Part shown: piece by piece, positions 24,014 to 35,082 of the stretch
Position numbering within the stretch: the first letter of the stretch is position 1
How the letters are laid out: every line of letters starts with the position of its first letter
Source of the DNA: Skermania piniformis
GTDB lineage: Bacteria; Actinomycetota; Actinomycetes; Mycobacteriales; Mycobacteriaceae
NCBI RefSeq assembly: GCF_019285775.1
Contig: NZ_CP079105.1
Location: 744,001-808,000, forward strand
DNA length: 64,000 nt
Direction: 5' to 3'
Position numbers and translations under genes: made by a program
The notes under the pieces: model-generated
Told to the model about the DNA's origin: nothing
Databases searched by the model: none
What the model saw: only the letters and a program-made list of their open reading frames with translations

Positions 24014-26026
24014 ATGACCCAGATCACCTCGGCACCTGTCACCTCGGTGCTCGTGGCCAACCGGGGCGAGATCGCCCGCCGGGTATTCGCCACCTGCCGC
24101 CGGCTCGGCATCGGTACCGTCGCCGTCTTCTCCGACGCCGACGCCGACTCCCCGCATGTGGCCGAGGCCGACGCCGCGGTCCGGTTGCCCGGTGCCGCCC
24201 CCGCCGAGACCTATCTGCGTGGCGACCTGGTCGTTGCCGCCGCGCTGGCGGCCGGCGCCGACGCGATCCATCCGGGGTACGGGTTCCTCTCCGAGAACGC
24301 CGCGTTCGCCGAGCAGGTGCGGGCAGCCGGGCTCACCTGGATCGGTCCGCCGCCCGAGTCGATCGCGATGATGGGCTCCAAGGTCGAGTCGAAGAAGCTG
24401 ATGGATGCGGCCGGGGTGCCGGTCCTGGCCGAACTCGACCCGGCCGCGGTGAGCGAGGCCGACCTGCCGGTGTTGGTGAAGGCCTCGGCCGGCGGCGGCG
24501 GCCGCGGGATGCGGATCGTCGAGCAGCTCGACCGGCTGACCGACGAGGTGGCGGCGGCACAACGCGAGGCAGCGTCGGCGTTCGGTGACCCGACGGTGTT
24601 CTGCGAGCGCTACCTGCCGACCGGCCGGCACATCGAGGTGCAGGTGATGGCGGACCGGCACGGCACGGTGTGGGCGGTCGGCGAGCGGGAGTGCTCGATC
24701 CAGCGGCGCCATCAGAAAGTGGTCGAGGAAGCGCCGTCTCCGCTGGTCGAGCGGGTGCCGGGAATGCGGGAGCGACTCTTCGAAGCGGCCCGACTGGCCA
24801 CCACCGCCATCGCCTACGAGGGCGCGGGCACGGTCGAGTTTCTTGCCGACGACCGGGGTGGCTTCTACTTCCTCGAGATGAACACCCGGCTGCAGGTGGA
24901 GCATCCGGTCACCGAGAACACCACCGGCCTCGACCTGGTGGAGCTGCAGCTGCAGGTCGCGGCCGGCGGGGTATTGCCGGCCGAACCGCCTGCGTCGCAG
25001 GGGTACTCGATCGAGGTGCGGCTCTACGCCGAGGACCCGGCGCACGACTGGCGACCGCAGAGCGGCCCGGTGCACCACATCGCGGTGCCGGGCGCGGTCG
25101 AGTTCGATGTGCTCACCCGGGCCGGGCTGCGGCTCGATTCGGGGGTGGTGGACGGCTCGGTCGTCACCACCTACTACGACCCGATGCTGGCCAAGGTCAT
25201 CTCGTTCGCGCCGACCCGGGACCAGGCCGCACAGATTCTCGCGACCGCGTTGCAGCGTGCCGAGATCCACGGCATCCGGACGAACCGGGACCTGCTGGTG
25301 CGGGTGCTGCGGCATCCGGCCTTCCGCGCCGGCGAGACCGATACCTCGTTCTTCGACCGACACGGCCTGGCCGAGTTGTCCGCGCCGATCGCCACCCCGC
25401 GAACCGAGGAACTGTCCGCGCTCGCCGCCGCGCTCGCCGACGCCGCGGCGAACCGGGCCGCCGCGGTGGTGGACCACGGTCTGCCCAGCGGTTGGCGCAA
25501 CGTGGTATCGGCGCCGATCCGCAAGCGATACAGCGGTGCCGCCGAGCACACGATCGAGTACCGGCTCACCCGGAACGGGTCGTTGGTGGCCGAGCAGTTC
25601 CCGGACGTGCTGCTGGTCGAATCGACACCTGCGGCGGTCGTGCTGGAGCGCGACGGCGTACGGACACGATTCGCGGTCCGCCGGTACGACGACCGGGTCG
25701 AGGTGGATTCGTCGGCGGGGCCGGTGACCCTGATCGCCGCGCCGCGGTTCGTCGATCCGGCCACGGCGGTTGCCGAAGGGTCGCTGCTGGCGCCGATGCC
25801 GGGCTCGATCATCCGCGTCGGTGCGGCGGTCGGCGACACGGTGCGTAAGGGCCGGCCGATCCTGTGGCTGGAGGCGATGAAGATGGAACACGCGGTCGCG
25901 GCACCCGTCGACGGTGTGGTGGTCGAGCTACCGGTACGTGCCGGTCAGCAGGTCGATGTCGGAGCGGTACTGGCGGTGGTCGAGGCCGTCGACGTGCCGC
26001 CGACGGATGAGGAGGCGCCGGAGTGA
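24014..26026 (+). CDS. Biotin carboxylase/BCCP alpha subunit (AccA2-like)
   Basis: 670 residues from the ATG at 24014 (MTQITSAPV). The biotin carboxylase domain starts at VLVANRGEIARRV and contains the ATP-grasp Gly-rich loop KASAGGGGRGMRIV and EMNTRLQVEHPVTE. The C-terminal biotinyl domain has the acceptor lysine in EAMKMEH. It forms the acyl-CoA carboxylase with the preceding beta subunit. Confidence 0.92.
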   Translation: MTQITSAPVTSVLVANRGEIARRVFATCRRLGIGTVAVFSDADADSPHVAEADAAVRLPGAAPAETYLRGDLVVAAALAAGADAIHPGYGFLSENAAFAEQVRAAGLTWIGPPPESIAMMGSKVESKKLMDAAGVPVLAELDPAAVSEADLPVLVKASAGGGGRGMRIVEQLDRLTDEVAAAQREAASAFGDPTVFCERYLPTGRHIEVQVMADRHGTVWAVGERECSIQRRHQKVVEEAPSPLVERVPGMRERLFEAARLATTAIAYEGAGTVEFLADDRGGFYFLEMNTRLQVEHPVTENTTGLDLVELQLQVAAGGVLPAEPPASQGYSIEVRLYAEDPAHDWRPQSGPVHHIAVPGAVEFDVLTRAGLRLDSGVVDGSVVTTYYDPMLAKVISFAPTRDQAAQILATALQRAEIHGIRTNRDLLVRVLRHPAFRAGETDTSFFDRHGLAELSAPIATPRTEELSALAAALADAAANRAAAVVDHGLPSGWRNVVSAPIRKRYSGAAEHTIEYRLTRNGSLVAEQFPDVLLVESTPAAVVLERDGVRTRFAVRRYDDRVEVDSSAGPVTLIAAPRFVDPATAVAEGSLLAPMPGSIIRVGAAVGDTVRKGRPILWLEAMKMEHAVAAPVDGVVVELPVRAGQQVDVGAVLAVVEAVDVPPTDEEAPE

Positions 26027-26526
26027 ACCGGGAATGGCAGGTCAGTGACTCGGTGGTGGTGGTGGGGGTGGACCCGCTGACCGCCTACGAGAACATCAGC
26101 GACGTCACTCGGATGGCGCGATGGAGCCCGGAGAACACCGGGGCGACCGTGCCGGAGCCGGGCGCCCCGGCGGTGGTCGGGATGCGCTTCACCGGCACCA
26201 ACCGGCGTGGCCCGGTGCTGCGCTGGGTGACCGAATCTGTGGTGACCGCGGCCGATCCGGGGGAGCGGTTTGCCTGGGCGGTACGCCGATACGGGTTCGG
26301 CCGACCGCTGGTCCCGGTCGCGATCGCGAGCTGGGAGTATCGGTTCGAGGCGGTGCCCGGCGGCACCCGGATCACCGAGATCTGGACCGACGACCGGCGG
26401 AGCTGGCCGGACCCGGTTGCTGCGGTGTTCGATCGGATCGCCACGCGCCGAAGCGGATTCGCCGAGTTCCAGCGCGGCAACATCCGACGCACGCTGGACC
26501 GGTTGCACGCAGATCTGGGGCGGTGA
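26023..26526 (+). CDS. SRPBCC (START-like) family protein
   Basis: 167 residues from a GTG that overlaps the previous stop (GTGA). Polyketide-cyclase/dehydrase-like helix-grip fold: VVVGVDPLTAYENISDVTRMARWSPE at the N-terminus and GTRITEIWTDD and EFQRGNIRRTLDRL later. A small hydrophobic-ligand-binding protein whose role is inferred only from its place in the operon. Confidence 0.78.
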   Translation: MNREWQVSDSVVVVGVDPLTAYENISDVTRMARWSPENTGATVPEPGAPAVVGMRFTGTNRRGPVLRWVTESVVTAADPGERFAWAVRRYGFGRPLVPVAIASWEYRFEAVPGGTRITEIWTDDRRSWPDPVAAVFDRIATRRSGFAEFQRGNIRRTLDRLHADLGR

Positions 26527-27716
26527 CAGTCATGATCGAGAGCGGTTTCATCGAAAGCGACGAGCGCAAGCAGCTCCGCACGGCTGTGGCCGAGCTCGCG
26601 GCCGGTTACGGACCGGATTACGTTCGCCAGCAGGTGAAAGCGGGTCAGCCGCTGCGCGAGCTGTGGGCCGAAGCCGGCCGGCTCGGCTTCATCGGGGTGA
26701 ACATCCCGGAGGAGTACGGCGGCGGCGGCGCCGGCATCTACGAGTTGTCGCTGGTGATGGAGGAATTCTCGGCGCAGAGCGCCGGGATGCTGATGATGGT
26801 GGTGTCGCCGGCAATCGTCGGCACGATCGTCAGCCGGTTCGGTACCGACGAGCAGAAGCGGCGCTGGCTGCCCGGGATCGCCGACGGCAGTGCGTCGATC
26901 GCGTTCGGGATCACCGAGCCGGACGCCGGTTCCAACTCGCACCGGATCACCACCACCGCACGCCGCGACGGTGGCGACTGGATTCTGAACGGCCGCAAGG
27001 TGTACATCTCGGCGGTCGACGAGGCCGCGGCGGTGCTCGTCGTGGGCCGCACCGAAGATGCGAAGACCGGCAAGCTGAAACCCGCGCTGTTCGTCGTCCC
27101 GACCGACACGCCCGGCTTCGAGTATGTGCCGATCGAGATGGATCTGCAGATCCCGGACAAGCAGTTCTCGCTGTTCATCGACGATGTTCGGCTGCCGGGC
27201 GACGCGCTCGTCGGAGCCGAGGCGAGCGAAGCGACGGGGGACGGGGCGCTGCTGCAGCTGTTCGCCGGGCTCAATCCGGAGCGGATCATGGGGGCGGCTT
27301 CGGCGGTCGGAATGGGCCGGTACGCCCTGCGCCGGGCGGCGGAATACGCCAAGCAGCGCACGGTCTGGAAGACACCGATCGGCGCCCATCAAGGCATCGC
27401 GCACCCGCTGGCGAAGAACCGGATCGAGCTCGAGCTGGCCAAGCTGATGATGCAGAAAGCGGCGACGCTCTACGACACCGGCGACGACTGGGGTGCTGCC
27501 GAGTCGGCAAACATGGCCAAGTACGCCGCCGGCGAGGCTGCGGTCAGCGCCGTGGACAACGCCGTGCACACGCTCGGCGGCAACGGGCTGACCGCCGAGT
27601 ACGGGCTGGCGCCGCTGCTGAACGCCTCCCGGATCGCCCGGGTCGCGCCGGTCAGCCGGGAGATGATCCTCAATTTCGTCGCACAGGCCGGACTCGGTCT
27701 GCCGAAGTCGTACTGA
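26523..27716 (+). CDS. Acyl-CoA dehydrogenase (FadE12-like)
   Basis: 397 residues from the GTG at 26523, which overlaps the previous stop; the ATG at 26532 is an alternative. FAD/acyl-CoA motifs are FGITEPDAGSNSHRITTTA and KVYISAVDEA, and the C-terminal domain has HTLGGNGLTAEYGLAPLLNA. Flavoenzyme for alpha,beta-dehydrogenation of an acyl-CoA, probably upstream of the carboxylase as in isoprenoid or leucine catabolism. Confidence 0.9.
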   Translation: MTVMIESGFIESDERKQLRTAVAELAAGYGPDYVRQQVKAGQPLRELWAEAGRLGFIGVNIPEEYGGGGAGIYELSLVMEEFSAQSAGMLMMVVSPAIVGTIVSRFGTDEQKRRWLPGIADGSASIAFGITEPDAGSNSHRITTTARRDGGDWILNGRKVYISAVDEAAAVLVVGRTEDAKTGKLKPALFVVPTDTPGFEYVPIEMDLQIPDKQFSLFIDDVRLPGDALVGAEASEATGDGALLQLFAGLNPERIMGAASAVGMGRYALRRAAEYAKQRTVWKTPIGAHQGIAHPLAKNRIELELAKLMMQKAATLYDTGDDWGAAESANMAKYAAGEAAVSAVDNAVHTLGGNGLTAEYGLAPLLNASRIARVAPVSREMILNFVAQAGLGLPKSY

Positions 27717-27729
27717 GGGCGGATCGCTG

Positions 27730-28512
27730 ATGGCTGAGCAATTGGTCCGTTACGCCACCGATGCGGGTTTCGCGACGGTCACGCTGGACTCGCCGAAAAA
27801 CCGGAACGCGATCTCGCTGCAGTTGCTCGCCGAGTTGCGTGCGGCGCTGGCCGCTGCCGCCGCCGATCCGGACGTACGGGCGGTGGTGCTGACCCACACC
27901 GGCACCACCTTCAGCGCCGGGGCCGACCTGTCCGAGGCCGGCCGGACCGGCACCGACCCGGCTGAACTGCTGGCCCGCAGTGCCCGGGACATGGCCGCGT
28001 TGTTGCGGGAGATCGTCGCGCACCCGAAGCCGATCGTGGCCGAGGTGAACGGCAACGTCCGGGCCGGCGGGATGGGCATCGTGGCCGCCTGCGACATTGC
28101 GGTCGCCGGGCCGACCAGCACGTTCGGCCTGACCGAAGCCCGGCTGGGCGTGGCCATCGCGATCATCTCGCTGACCGTGCTGCACCGGATGGATGCCCGC
28201 GCAGCCGGTCGGTACGTGCTGACCAGCGAGATCTTCGGCCCGGCCGAAGCGCAGGCGACCGGTCTGATCACGATGGTCGCCGAGCACCCGGAGAGCGCGG
28301 TTCGGGCGCTGCTGGCCGAGCTCGGCAAGCAGTCACCGCAGGGGCTGGCCGAGTCGAAACGGGTGTTGGCCCGCGACCTGCTCGACGCGTTCGATCGGCA
28401 CGCGGACGAGCTTTGCGATACCTCGGCCCGGCTGTTCGCCACCGACGAAGCGCGCGAGGGGATCACCGCGATGTTCCAGCGCCGCCCGGCCCGCTGGGTG
28501 CTGTCGGGGTGA
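27730..28512 (+). CDS. Enoyl-CoA hydratase/isomerase family protein (EchA7-like)
   Basis: 260 residues. Crotonase fold with oxyanion-hole segments TTFSAGADLSEAG and NVRAGGMGIVAACDIAVA. It would hydrate an enoyl-CoA intermediate in the pathway served by the preceding dehydrogenase and carboxylase. It is 13 bases after the dehydrogenase and overlaps the TetR gene. Confidence 0.9.
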   Translation: MAEQLVRYATDAGFATVTLDSPKNRNAISLQLLAELRAALAAAAADPDVRAVVLTHTGTTFSAGADLSEAGRTGTDPAELLARSARDMAALLREIVAHPKPIVAEVNGNVRAGGMGIVAACDIAVAGPTSTFGLTEARLGVAIAIISLTVLHRMDARAAGRYVLTSEIFGPAEAQATGLITMVAEHPESAVRALLAELGKQSPQGLAESKRVLARDLLDAFDRHADELCDTSARLFATDEAREGITAMFQRRPARWVLSG

Positions 28513-29090
28513 ACGAGCCCAAGCAGGACCGGAGCCGGGCCACCCGGTTGCGGCTGCTGGCGGCGGCGATCGACACCCTCGCCGAGCAGGGCTGGACGGC
28601 CACGACGGTGGGCCTGGTCGCGACCCGCGCCGGGGTATCGCGCGGTGCCGCGCAGCATCACTTCCCGACCCGGGAAGAGCTGATCACCGCTGCGCTGGAC
28701 CACATGTTCGACCGGCGGATGGCCGAGGTCCGCGAGCAGGCGGGCCGGACCGGGCCGTTGTCCACCGAGCAGGTGGTCGAACGGATCGTCGACTGCTATA
28801 CCGGCACGATGTTCAAGGCGGCCCTGCAGGTCTGGACGGCCGCGGCCGCCGATCCCGAGCTGCGGGCACGCATCCTGCCGCTGGAGGAGCGGTTCGGCCG
28901 TACGGCGCACCGGGTGGTGGTCGAGCAGTTGGGCGTGGACGACGCCGATCTGCGGGTGCGCGGCTTGGTGCAGGCCACCCTGGATCTGGCGCGCGGACTG
29001 GGCCTGGCGGATGTGTTGCACGACGATTCGAAGCGACGCCGGGCGGTGGTCGCGGCTTGGGCGGCGCAGTTGGAGGCGGCGCTTCGGTAG
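28509..29090 (+). CDS. TetR-family regulator of the acyl-CoA operon
   Basis: 193 residues; the GTG at 28509 overlaps the hydratase stop (GTGA). The helix-turn-helix lies at about residues 25-65 (TTVGLVATRAGVSRGAAQHHFPTREEL). It is the last gene of the operon, so the operon is probably autoregulated; the predicted operator is the palindrome at 19863-19878. The ligand is likely an acyl-CoA intermediate, by inference only. Confidence 0.85.
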   Translation: MNEPKQDRSRATRLRLLAAAIDTLAEQGWTATTVGLVATRAGVSRGAAQHHFPTREELITAALDHMFDRRMAEVREQAGRTGPLSTEQVVERIVDCYTGTMFKAALQVWTAAAADPELRARILPLEERFGRTAHRVVVEQLGVDDADLRVRGLVQATLDLARGLGLADVLHDDSKRRRAVVAAWAAQLEAALR

Positions 29091-29100
29091 AGTTCGGCGT

Positions 29101-29658
29101 GTGCGATGCAAGCGCAACCGGCTGCGACGAACGTGGGTCGCCATGACCCTCGTTGCACTCACCGTGACCGCCGCGCTCGCCGGCGGCTGCAGCCGCAGCG
29201 ACGAGGGCGGCGACGATCCGGCGTCCAGCGCGGCTGCCGGGCCGAGTTCGCCGGCGCCGCTCGGCCCGTTCTTCGGCGAGTGCGGGTCGGTCAGCGACGA
29301 CGAGGTGCGGTCCGCGTTCGCCGTGTCCGCTCTGCCGATGGTCTGGCGAAATTCGGTCGGGTGCGTTTGGGAGGCGGCCGGCCCGACCGGGCCGAGCGTG
29401 TCGTTCTCCTGGTATCGCGGGAGCCCGATCGGCCGGGAGGCGGCGGGCTCGGGGTTGATCGGGCGGCCGGCGGAGCAGATCGAGATAGCCGGGCATTCCG
29501 GATTCATGGGCCAGGCCGATGGCTTGTGTGAGATCGGCGTCCAGTACGACCAGGACTTCTTTCACTGGTCGGTCACCTACGGGGCCCTTCCGTCGCTCGC
29601 GCCGCCGTGCGATGTGGCCCGTAAGCTGGCCGAACTGACCGCATCGAGGACCAAGTGA
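29101..29658 (+). CDS. Probable lipoprotein (DUF3558-like)
   Basis: 185 residues from the GTG at 29101. A basic N-terminus (CKRNRLRRTW), a hydrophobic stretch and a lipobox ending AGGC at about Cys 28 indicate a lipoprotein exported across the membrane. The mature part begins with a Ser/Pro-rich linker and has four cysteines consistent with the DUF3558 pattern (GECGSVSDDEV, SVGCVWEA, LCEIGV, PPCDVARKL). It is paralogous to the next gene. Function unknown. Confidence 0.75.
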   Translation: MRCKRNRLRRTWVAMTLVALTVTAALAGGCSRSDEGGDDPASSAAAGPSSPAPLGPFFGECGSVSDDEVRSAFAVSALPMVWRNSVGCVWEAAGPTGPSVSFSWYRGSPIGREAAGSGLIGRPAEQIEIAGHSGFMGQADGLCEIGVQYDQDFFHWSVTYGALPSLAPPCDVARKLAELTASRTK

Positions 29659-29671
29659 CATCGAGGACCGA

Positions 29672-30208
29672 ATGAACCGGCGGATGGTCGTGGCTGCTGC
29701 TGGTGCCGTCGGACTGCTGGCGGTGTCGAGCGGGTGCGGCAAGACCGTGACCGGCACCGCCCTGCCGATCGGTGGGTCGGCGACCGGGATCGGGGACGAC
29801 TTTCGCAACCTGCTCACCGAGTGCGACACGGTCACCGAAGATCAGATCGCCAAGGTAGTGGGTGGGGAAGGAATCGAGCGTGGTTTCTTCGGCGCGATCT
29901 GCCGCTGGGATATCACGGGTTCGAGCGGAAATATCAAGGTCACGTTCAATTGGTTCGAGTCCGGCTCGCTCGACGTGGAGCGGCAAACCCTCGCGAAGCT
30001 GAAGTACGAGGCGACCGACATCACCGTGCAGGGGCGCAAAGCGATCCAGGAGCGGCGGCCGAACGATCCGGACTCGTGCGGCGTGACGGTCGGTGCGCTG
30101 GACACCGGGATCGTCGGCTGGTGGGTGCAATATCGCCCGGGAGCTCACCCCGATGCGTGCGAAGCAGCGAGCAAGCTCACCGATCTCACGCTCAATCTCA
30201 GTCGGTAA
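29672..30208 (+). CDS. DUF3558 lipoprotein
   Basis: 178 residues. Signal peptide MNRRMVVAAAGAVGLLAV followed by lipobox SSGC. The conserved pattern LLTECDTVTEDQI, ICRWDI, DSCGVTVGA and DACEAASKLTDL is typical of DUF3558 proteins of mycolate-containing actinobacteria. It lies 13 bases after its paralogue. Function unknown. Confidence 0.85.
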   Translation: MNRRMVVAAAGAVGLLAVSSGCGKTVTGTALPIGGSATGIGDDFRNLLTECDTVTEDQIAKVVGGEGIERGFFGAICRWDITGSSGNIKVTFNWFESGSLDVERQTLAKLKYEATDITVQGRKAIQERRPNDPDSCGVTVGALDTGIVGWWVQYRPGAHPDACEAASKLTDLTLNLSR

Positions 30209-30547
30209 CCCGACCTTCGCTATCAGCCGCTCCAGTCGGAATACCCCGAGGTCGGCGGCCGTTGAATCGACCGCTGGTGGCCCCTGCCGGACGGCGGAAT
30301 TGGGCTCGTCCTCGGCGTGGGTGTATCGTGGGCCGCTGTGCTCGGACCAATCGGGCATGTTCGTGTGCAGTAGGTAGGCCAGCGAGAGCGGCTGAGGGTG
30401 TTGTCATGCCCCGGTTCCGGGCCGATACCGCACGCGACACGCCCGACCTCGGGTGCACGATCGAGCCTTTCGCTCGGCCGGGCCGTAGACGATCGGGCGA
30501 CCACGGACAGAACCTGATAGATCACCCAGAGACGAGAAAGCCGGTAT
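30209..30547 (+). promoter_or_regulatory. rpsL upstream region with putative promoter
   Basis: 339 bases without a supportable gene. TTGTCA at 30401-30406 and GATACC at 30424-30429 are separated by 17 bases and would start transcription about 110 bases before rpsL. The remaining sequence shows short GC-rich inverted repeats only. Confidence 0.35.
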
Positions 30548-30922
30548 ATGCCAACCATCCAGCAGCTGGTCCGCAAGGGCCGCCGGGACAAGGTCGCTAA
30601 GACGAAGACCGCGGCTCTGCGGGGAAGTCCGCAGCGGCGTGGCGTGTGCACCCGCGTGTACACGACGACCCCGAAGAAGCCGAACTCGGCGCTGCGCAAG
30701 GTTGCGCGTGTCCGGCTGACCAGCCAGGTGGAGGTCACCGCCTACATCCCCGGCGAGGGTCACAACCTGCAGGAGCACTCGATGGTGCTCGTGCGTGGCG
30801 GCCGGGTGAAGGACCTGCCCGGTGTTCGCTACAAGATCATTCGCGGTTCCTTGGACACCCAGGGTGTGAAGAACCGCAAGCAGGCCCGCAGTCGCTACGG
30901 CGCGAAGAAGGAGAAGAGCTGA
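30548..30922 (+). CDS. rpsL: 30S ribosomal protein S12
   Basis: 124 residues. The two loops that carry streptomycin-resistance changes are wild type: [13 protein letters not shown] (Lys 43) and [15 protein letters not shown] (Lys 88). It opens the str operon with rpsG, fusA and tuf. Confidence 0.98.
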   Translation: MPTIQQLVRKGRRDKVAKTKTAALRGSPQRRGVCTRVYTTTPKKPNSALRKVARVRLTSQVEVTAYIPGEGHNLQEHSMVLVRGGRVKDLPGVRYKIIRGSLDTQGVKNRKQARSRYGAKKEKS

Positions 30923-30923
30923 T

Positions 30924-31394
30924 ATGCCGCGCAAGGGCCCCGCTCCCAAGCGTCCGTTGGTGAACGACCCGGTCTACGGGTCCCCGCTGGTCACCCAGCT
31001 GGTGAACAAGATCTTGCTGGACGGCAAGAAGTCGACCGCCGAGCGAATCGTCTACGGCGCGCTGGAGCAGGCGCGGGAGAAGACCGGCACCGATCCGGTG
31101 GTGACGCTCAAGCGCGCACTGGACAACGTGAAGCCGGCGCTCGAGGTGAAGAGTCGCCGGGTCGGTGGCGCCACCTACCAGGTGCCGGTCGAGGTTCGGC
31201 CGGGCCGGGCGAACACGCTGGCGCTGCGCTGGCTGGTCAGCTTCTCCCGGCAACGGCGGGAGAAGACGATGGTCGAGCGACTGGCCAACGAGCTGCTCGA
31301 TGCCAGCAACGGCCTCGGCGCGTCGGTGAAGCGGCGCGAGGACACCCACAAGATGGCCGACGCCAACCGGGCCTTCGCGCATTACCGCTGGTGA
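30924..31394 (+). CDS. rpsG: 30S ribosomal protein S7
   Basis: 156 residues, one base after the rpsL stop. Full-length S7 with [19 protein letters not shown] at the N-terminus and AFAHYRW at the C-terminus. It nucleates the 30S head and in many bacteria represses translation of its own operon. Confidence 0.98.
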   Translation: MPRKGPAPKRPLVNDPVYGSPLVTQLVNKILLDGKKSTAERIVYGALEQAREKTGTDPVVTLKRALDNVKPALEVKSRRVGGATYQVPVEVRPGRANTLALRWLVSFSRQRREKTMVERLANELLDASNGLGASVKRREDTHKMADANRAFAHYRW

Positions 31395-31451
31395 CCGGCC
31401 GAGCTCGGCTCGACGACAAGACATTTTGAGTCCGACCAATTCCCGGAGGGA

Positions 31452-33557
31452 ATGATGGCACAGGACGTGCTCACGGACCTGAACAAGGTTCGCAATATCG
31501 GCATCATGGCGCACATCGATGCCGGCAAGACCACCACAACCGAACGCATCCTCTACTACACCGGTATCACCTACAAGATCGGTGAGGTCCACGACGGCGC
31601 AGCCACGATGGACTGGATGGAGCAGGAGCAGGAACGTGGCATCACGATCACCTCGGCTGCCACCACCTGTTTCTGGAACGACCACCAGATCAACCTGATC
31701 GACACCCCCGGGCACGTGGACTTCACCGTCGAGGTGGAGCGCAACCTGCGGGTGCTCGACGGTGCGGTGGCCGTGTTCGACGGGAAAGAGGGCGTCGAGC
31801 CACAGTCCGAGCAGGTCTGGCGGCAGGCCGACCGCTACGACGTGCCGCGCATCTGTTTCGTCAACAAGATGGACAAGCTCGGGGCCGACTTCTACTTCAC
31901 CGTGCGGACGATCAAGGAGCGGCTCGGCGCGAAGCCGCTGGTGATCCAGCTGCCGATCGGCGCCGAGAACGATTTCGAGGGCGTCGTCGACCTGGTCGAG
32001 ATGAAGGCCAAGGTCTGGTCCGGCGAGACCAAGCTCGGCGAGAAGTACGAGGTGCGCGACATCCCGGCCGATCTGGTCGAGCAGGCCGAGCAGTACCGCC
32101 AGGAGCTGCTGGAGACGGTCGCCGAGTCGGATGAGGAGCTGCTGGAGAAGTTCTTCGGCGGTGAGGAACTCAGCGTCGACGAGGTCAAAGGCGCGATCCG
32201 CAAGCTGACCGTCAACTCCGAGCTCTATCCGGTGCTGTGCGGTTCGGCGTTCAAGAACAAGGGGGTGCAGCCGCTGCTCGACGCGATCGTCGACTACCTG
32301 CCGTCCCCGCTGGACGTCGAGTCGGTGGAGGGTCATGTCCCGGGCAACGAGGACGAGAGCATCTCGCGCAAGCCGAGCGCGGACGAGCCGTTCGCGGCGC
32401 TGGCATTCAAGATTGCCACGCATCCGTTCTTCGGCAAGCTGACCTATATCCGGGTGTACTCGGGCAAGGTCGATTCGGGTGCCCAGGTGGTGAATGCCAC
32501 CAAAGGCAAGAAGGAGCGGCTCGGCAAGCTGTTCCAGATGCACTCCAACAAGGAGAACCCGGTCGGCAGTGCGAGTGCCGGGCACATATACGCGGCGATC
32601 GGGCTCAAGGACACGACCACCGGTGACACGTTGGCCGATCCGAACAAGCAGATCGTGCTGGAGTCGATGACCTTCCCGGACCCGGTCATCGAGGTCTCGA
32701 TCGAGCCGAAGACCAAGTCCGACCAGGAGAAGCTGGGCACGGCGATCCAGAAGCTGGCCGAGGAGGATCCGACCTTCTCGGTGAAGCTGGACGACGAGAC
32801 CGGTCAGACCGTCATCGGCGGGATGGGCGAGCTGCACCTGGACATCCTGGTCGACCGGATGAAGCGAGAGTTCAAGGTCGAGGCCAACGTGGGCAAGCCC
32901 CAGGTGGCCTACCGGGAGACGATCACCAAGCCGGTCGACAGCCTCACCTACGTGCACAAGAAGCAGACCGGTGGTTCCGGTCAGTTCGCCAAGGTCATCA
33001 TCGGCTTGGAACCGTTCAAGGGTGAGGACGGCGCGCACTACGAGTTCGAGAACAAGGTCACCGGCGGTCGGGTGCCGAAGGAGTACATCCCTTCGGTGGA
33101 TGCGGGCGCTCAGGATGCCATGCAGTACGGCGTGCTGGCCGGCTACCCGTTGACCGACCTGAAGCTGACGCTGCTCGACGGTGCATATCACGACGTCGAC
33201 TCGTCCGAAATGGCATTCAAAATTGCCGGCTCGGCCGCGTTGAAGGAAGCTGCACGCAAGGCGGGTCCGGTGATCCTGGAGCCGCTGATGGCGGTCGAGG
33301 TCACGACGCCCGAGGATTACATGGGTGACGTGATCGGCGACCTGAACTCGCGCCGTGGCCAGATCCAGGCCATGGAGGAGCGCAGTGGTGCCCGTGTCGT
33401 GAAGGCGCTGGTTCCGCTCTCGGAGATGTTCGGCTACATCGGTGACCTGCGGTCGAAGACCCAGGGCCGGGCGAACTACTCCATGGTGTTCGATTCCTAC
33501 GCCGAGGTTCCGACCAACGTGGCGAAGGAGATCATCGCCAAGGCGACCGGGGAGTGA
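31452..33557 (+). CDS. fusA: Elongation factor G
   Basis: 701 residues (ATG at 31452; the adjacent ATG at 31455 is equivalent) with GGAGGGA upstream. Five-domain translocase GTPase: G1 [10 protein letters not shown]3 DTPGH, G4 NKMDK, and the domain IV loop region GGSGQFAKV. Translocates tRNA and mRNA during elongation. Confidence 0.98.
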   Translation: MMAQDVLTDLNKVRNIGIMAHIDAGKTTTTERILYYTGITYKIGEVHDGAATMDWMEQEQERGITITSAATTCFWNDHQINLIDTPGHVDFTVEVERNLRVLDGAVAVFDGKEGVEPQSEQVWRQADRYDVPRICFVNKMDKLGADFYFTVRTIKERLGAKPLVIQLPIGAENDFEGVVDLVEMKAKVWSGETKLGEKYEVRDIPADLVEQAEQYRQELLETVAESDEELLEKFFGGEELSVDEVKGAIRKLTVNSELYPVLCGSAFKNKGVQPLLDAIVDYLPSPLDVESVEGHVPGNEDESISRKPSADEPFAALAFKIATHPFFGKLTYIRVYSGKVDSGAQVVNATKGKKERLGKLFQMHSNKENPVGSASAGHIYAAIGLKDTTTGDTLADPNKQIVLESMTFPDPVIEVSIEPKTKSDQEKLGTAIQKLAEEDPTFSVKLDDETGQTVIGGMGELHLDILVDRMKREFKVEANVGKPQVAYRETITKPVDSLTYVHKKQTGGSGQFAKVIIGLEPFKGEDGAHYEFENKVTGGRVPKEYIPSVDAGAQDAMQYGVLAGYPLTDLKLTLLDGAYHDVDSSEMAFKIAGSAALKEAARKAGPVILEPLMAVEVTTPEDYMGDVIGDLNSRRGQIQAMEERSGARVVKALVPLSEMFGYIGDLRSKTQGRANYSMVFDSYAEVPTNVAKEIIAKATGE

Positions 33558-33659
33558 GCTGCGGCTCACCCGTCGGGGGCGCACGCCGCGCCGATCGACC
33601 GAAGTAACAAACAACCCAGCTGCTACACCCAGCACAACAGTCCACAGGAGGACACCACA

Positions 33660-34850
<1,191 letters not shown>

Positions 34851-34865
34851 CCGCCTAGCCCTACC

Positions 34866-34906
34866 CGCAACTGCCCCCGACCGGACCCCGGTCGGGGGCA
34901 GTTGCG
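34866..34906 (+). terminator. tuf (str operon) terminator
   Basis: A 19-bp perfect stem (CGCAACTGCCCCCGACCGG with its complement), 3-base loop and a following TTTC. It marks the border between the housekeeping block and the CRISPR island. Confidence 0.92.
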
Positions 34907-34925
34907 TTTCGCTACGCGGGACTGG

Positions 34926-35081
34926 TCAGGCGACGTGACCGGCTTGTGCGGCGTGCGCGATCGCTCGCCGGACTGCGGCCAGGGAGATCTGTCGATCGGA
35001 CTCCGCTTCGGCAAGGCCGAGTTCGATCCATTCGCGGATCAACGAGGTCGTCGATGACGTCGCCTCGATAGCCGACCGCAC
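34926..35081 (-). pseudogene. Remnant resembling a ribbon-helix-helix antitoxin
   Basis: A 51-codon reading frame (possible GTG start at 35081, one base after the cas2 stop). VRSAIEATSS followed by TTSLIREWIELGLAE and RRAIAHAAQAGHVA resembles the C-terminal part of RHH antitoxins of the type LP.EVRAAIEA...SLIREWI. The beta strand and start of the fold are missing and several residues between the two helices appear deleted. No toxin is adjacent. It may be a scar from the insertion of the CRISPR island, or a small gene of unknown function. Confidence 0.45.
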
Positions 35082-35082
35082 T

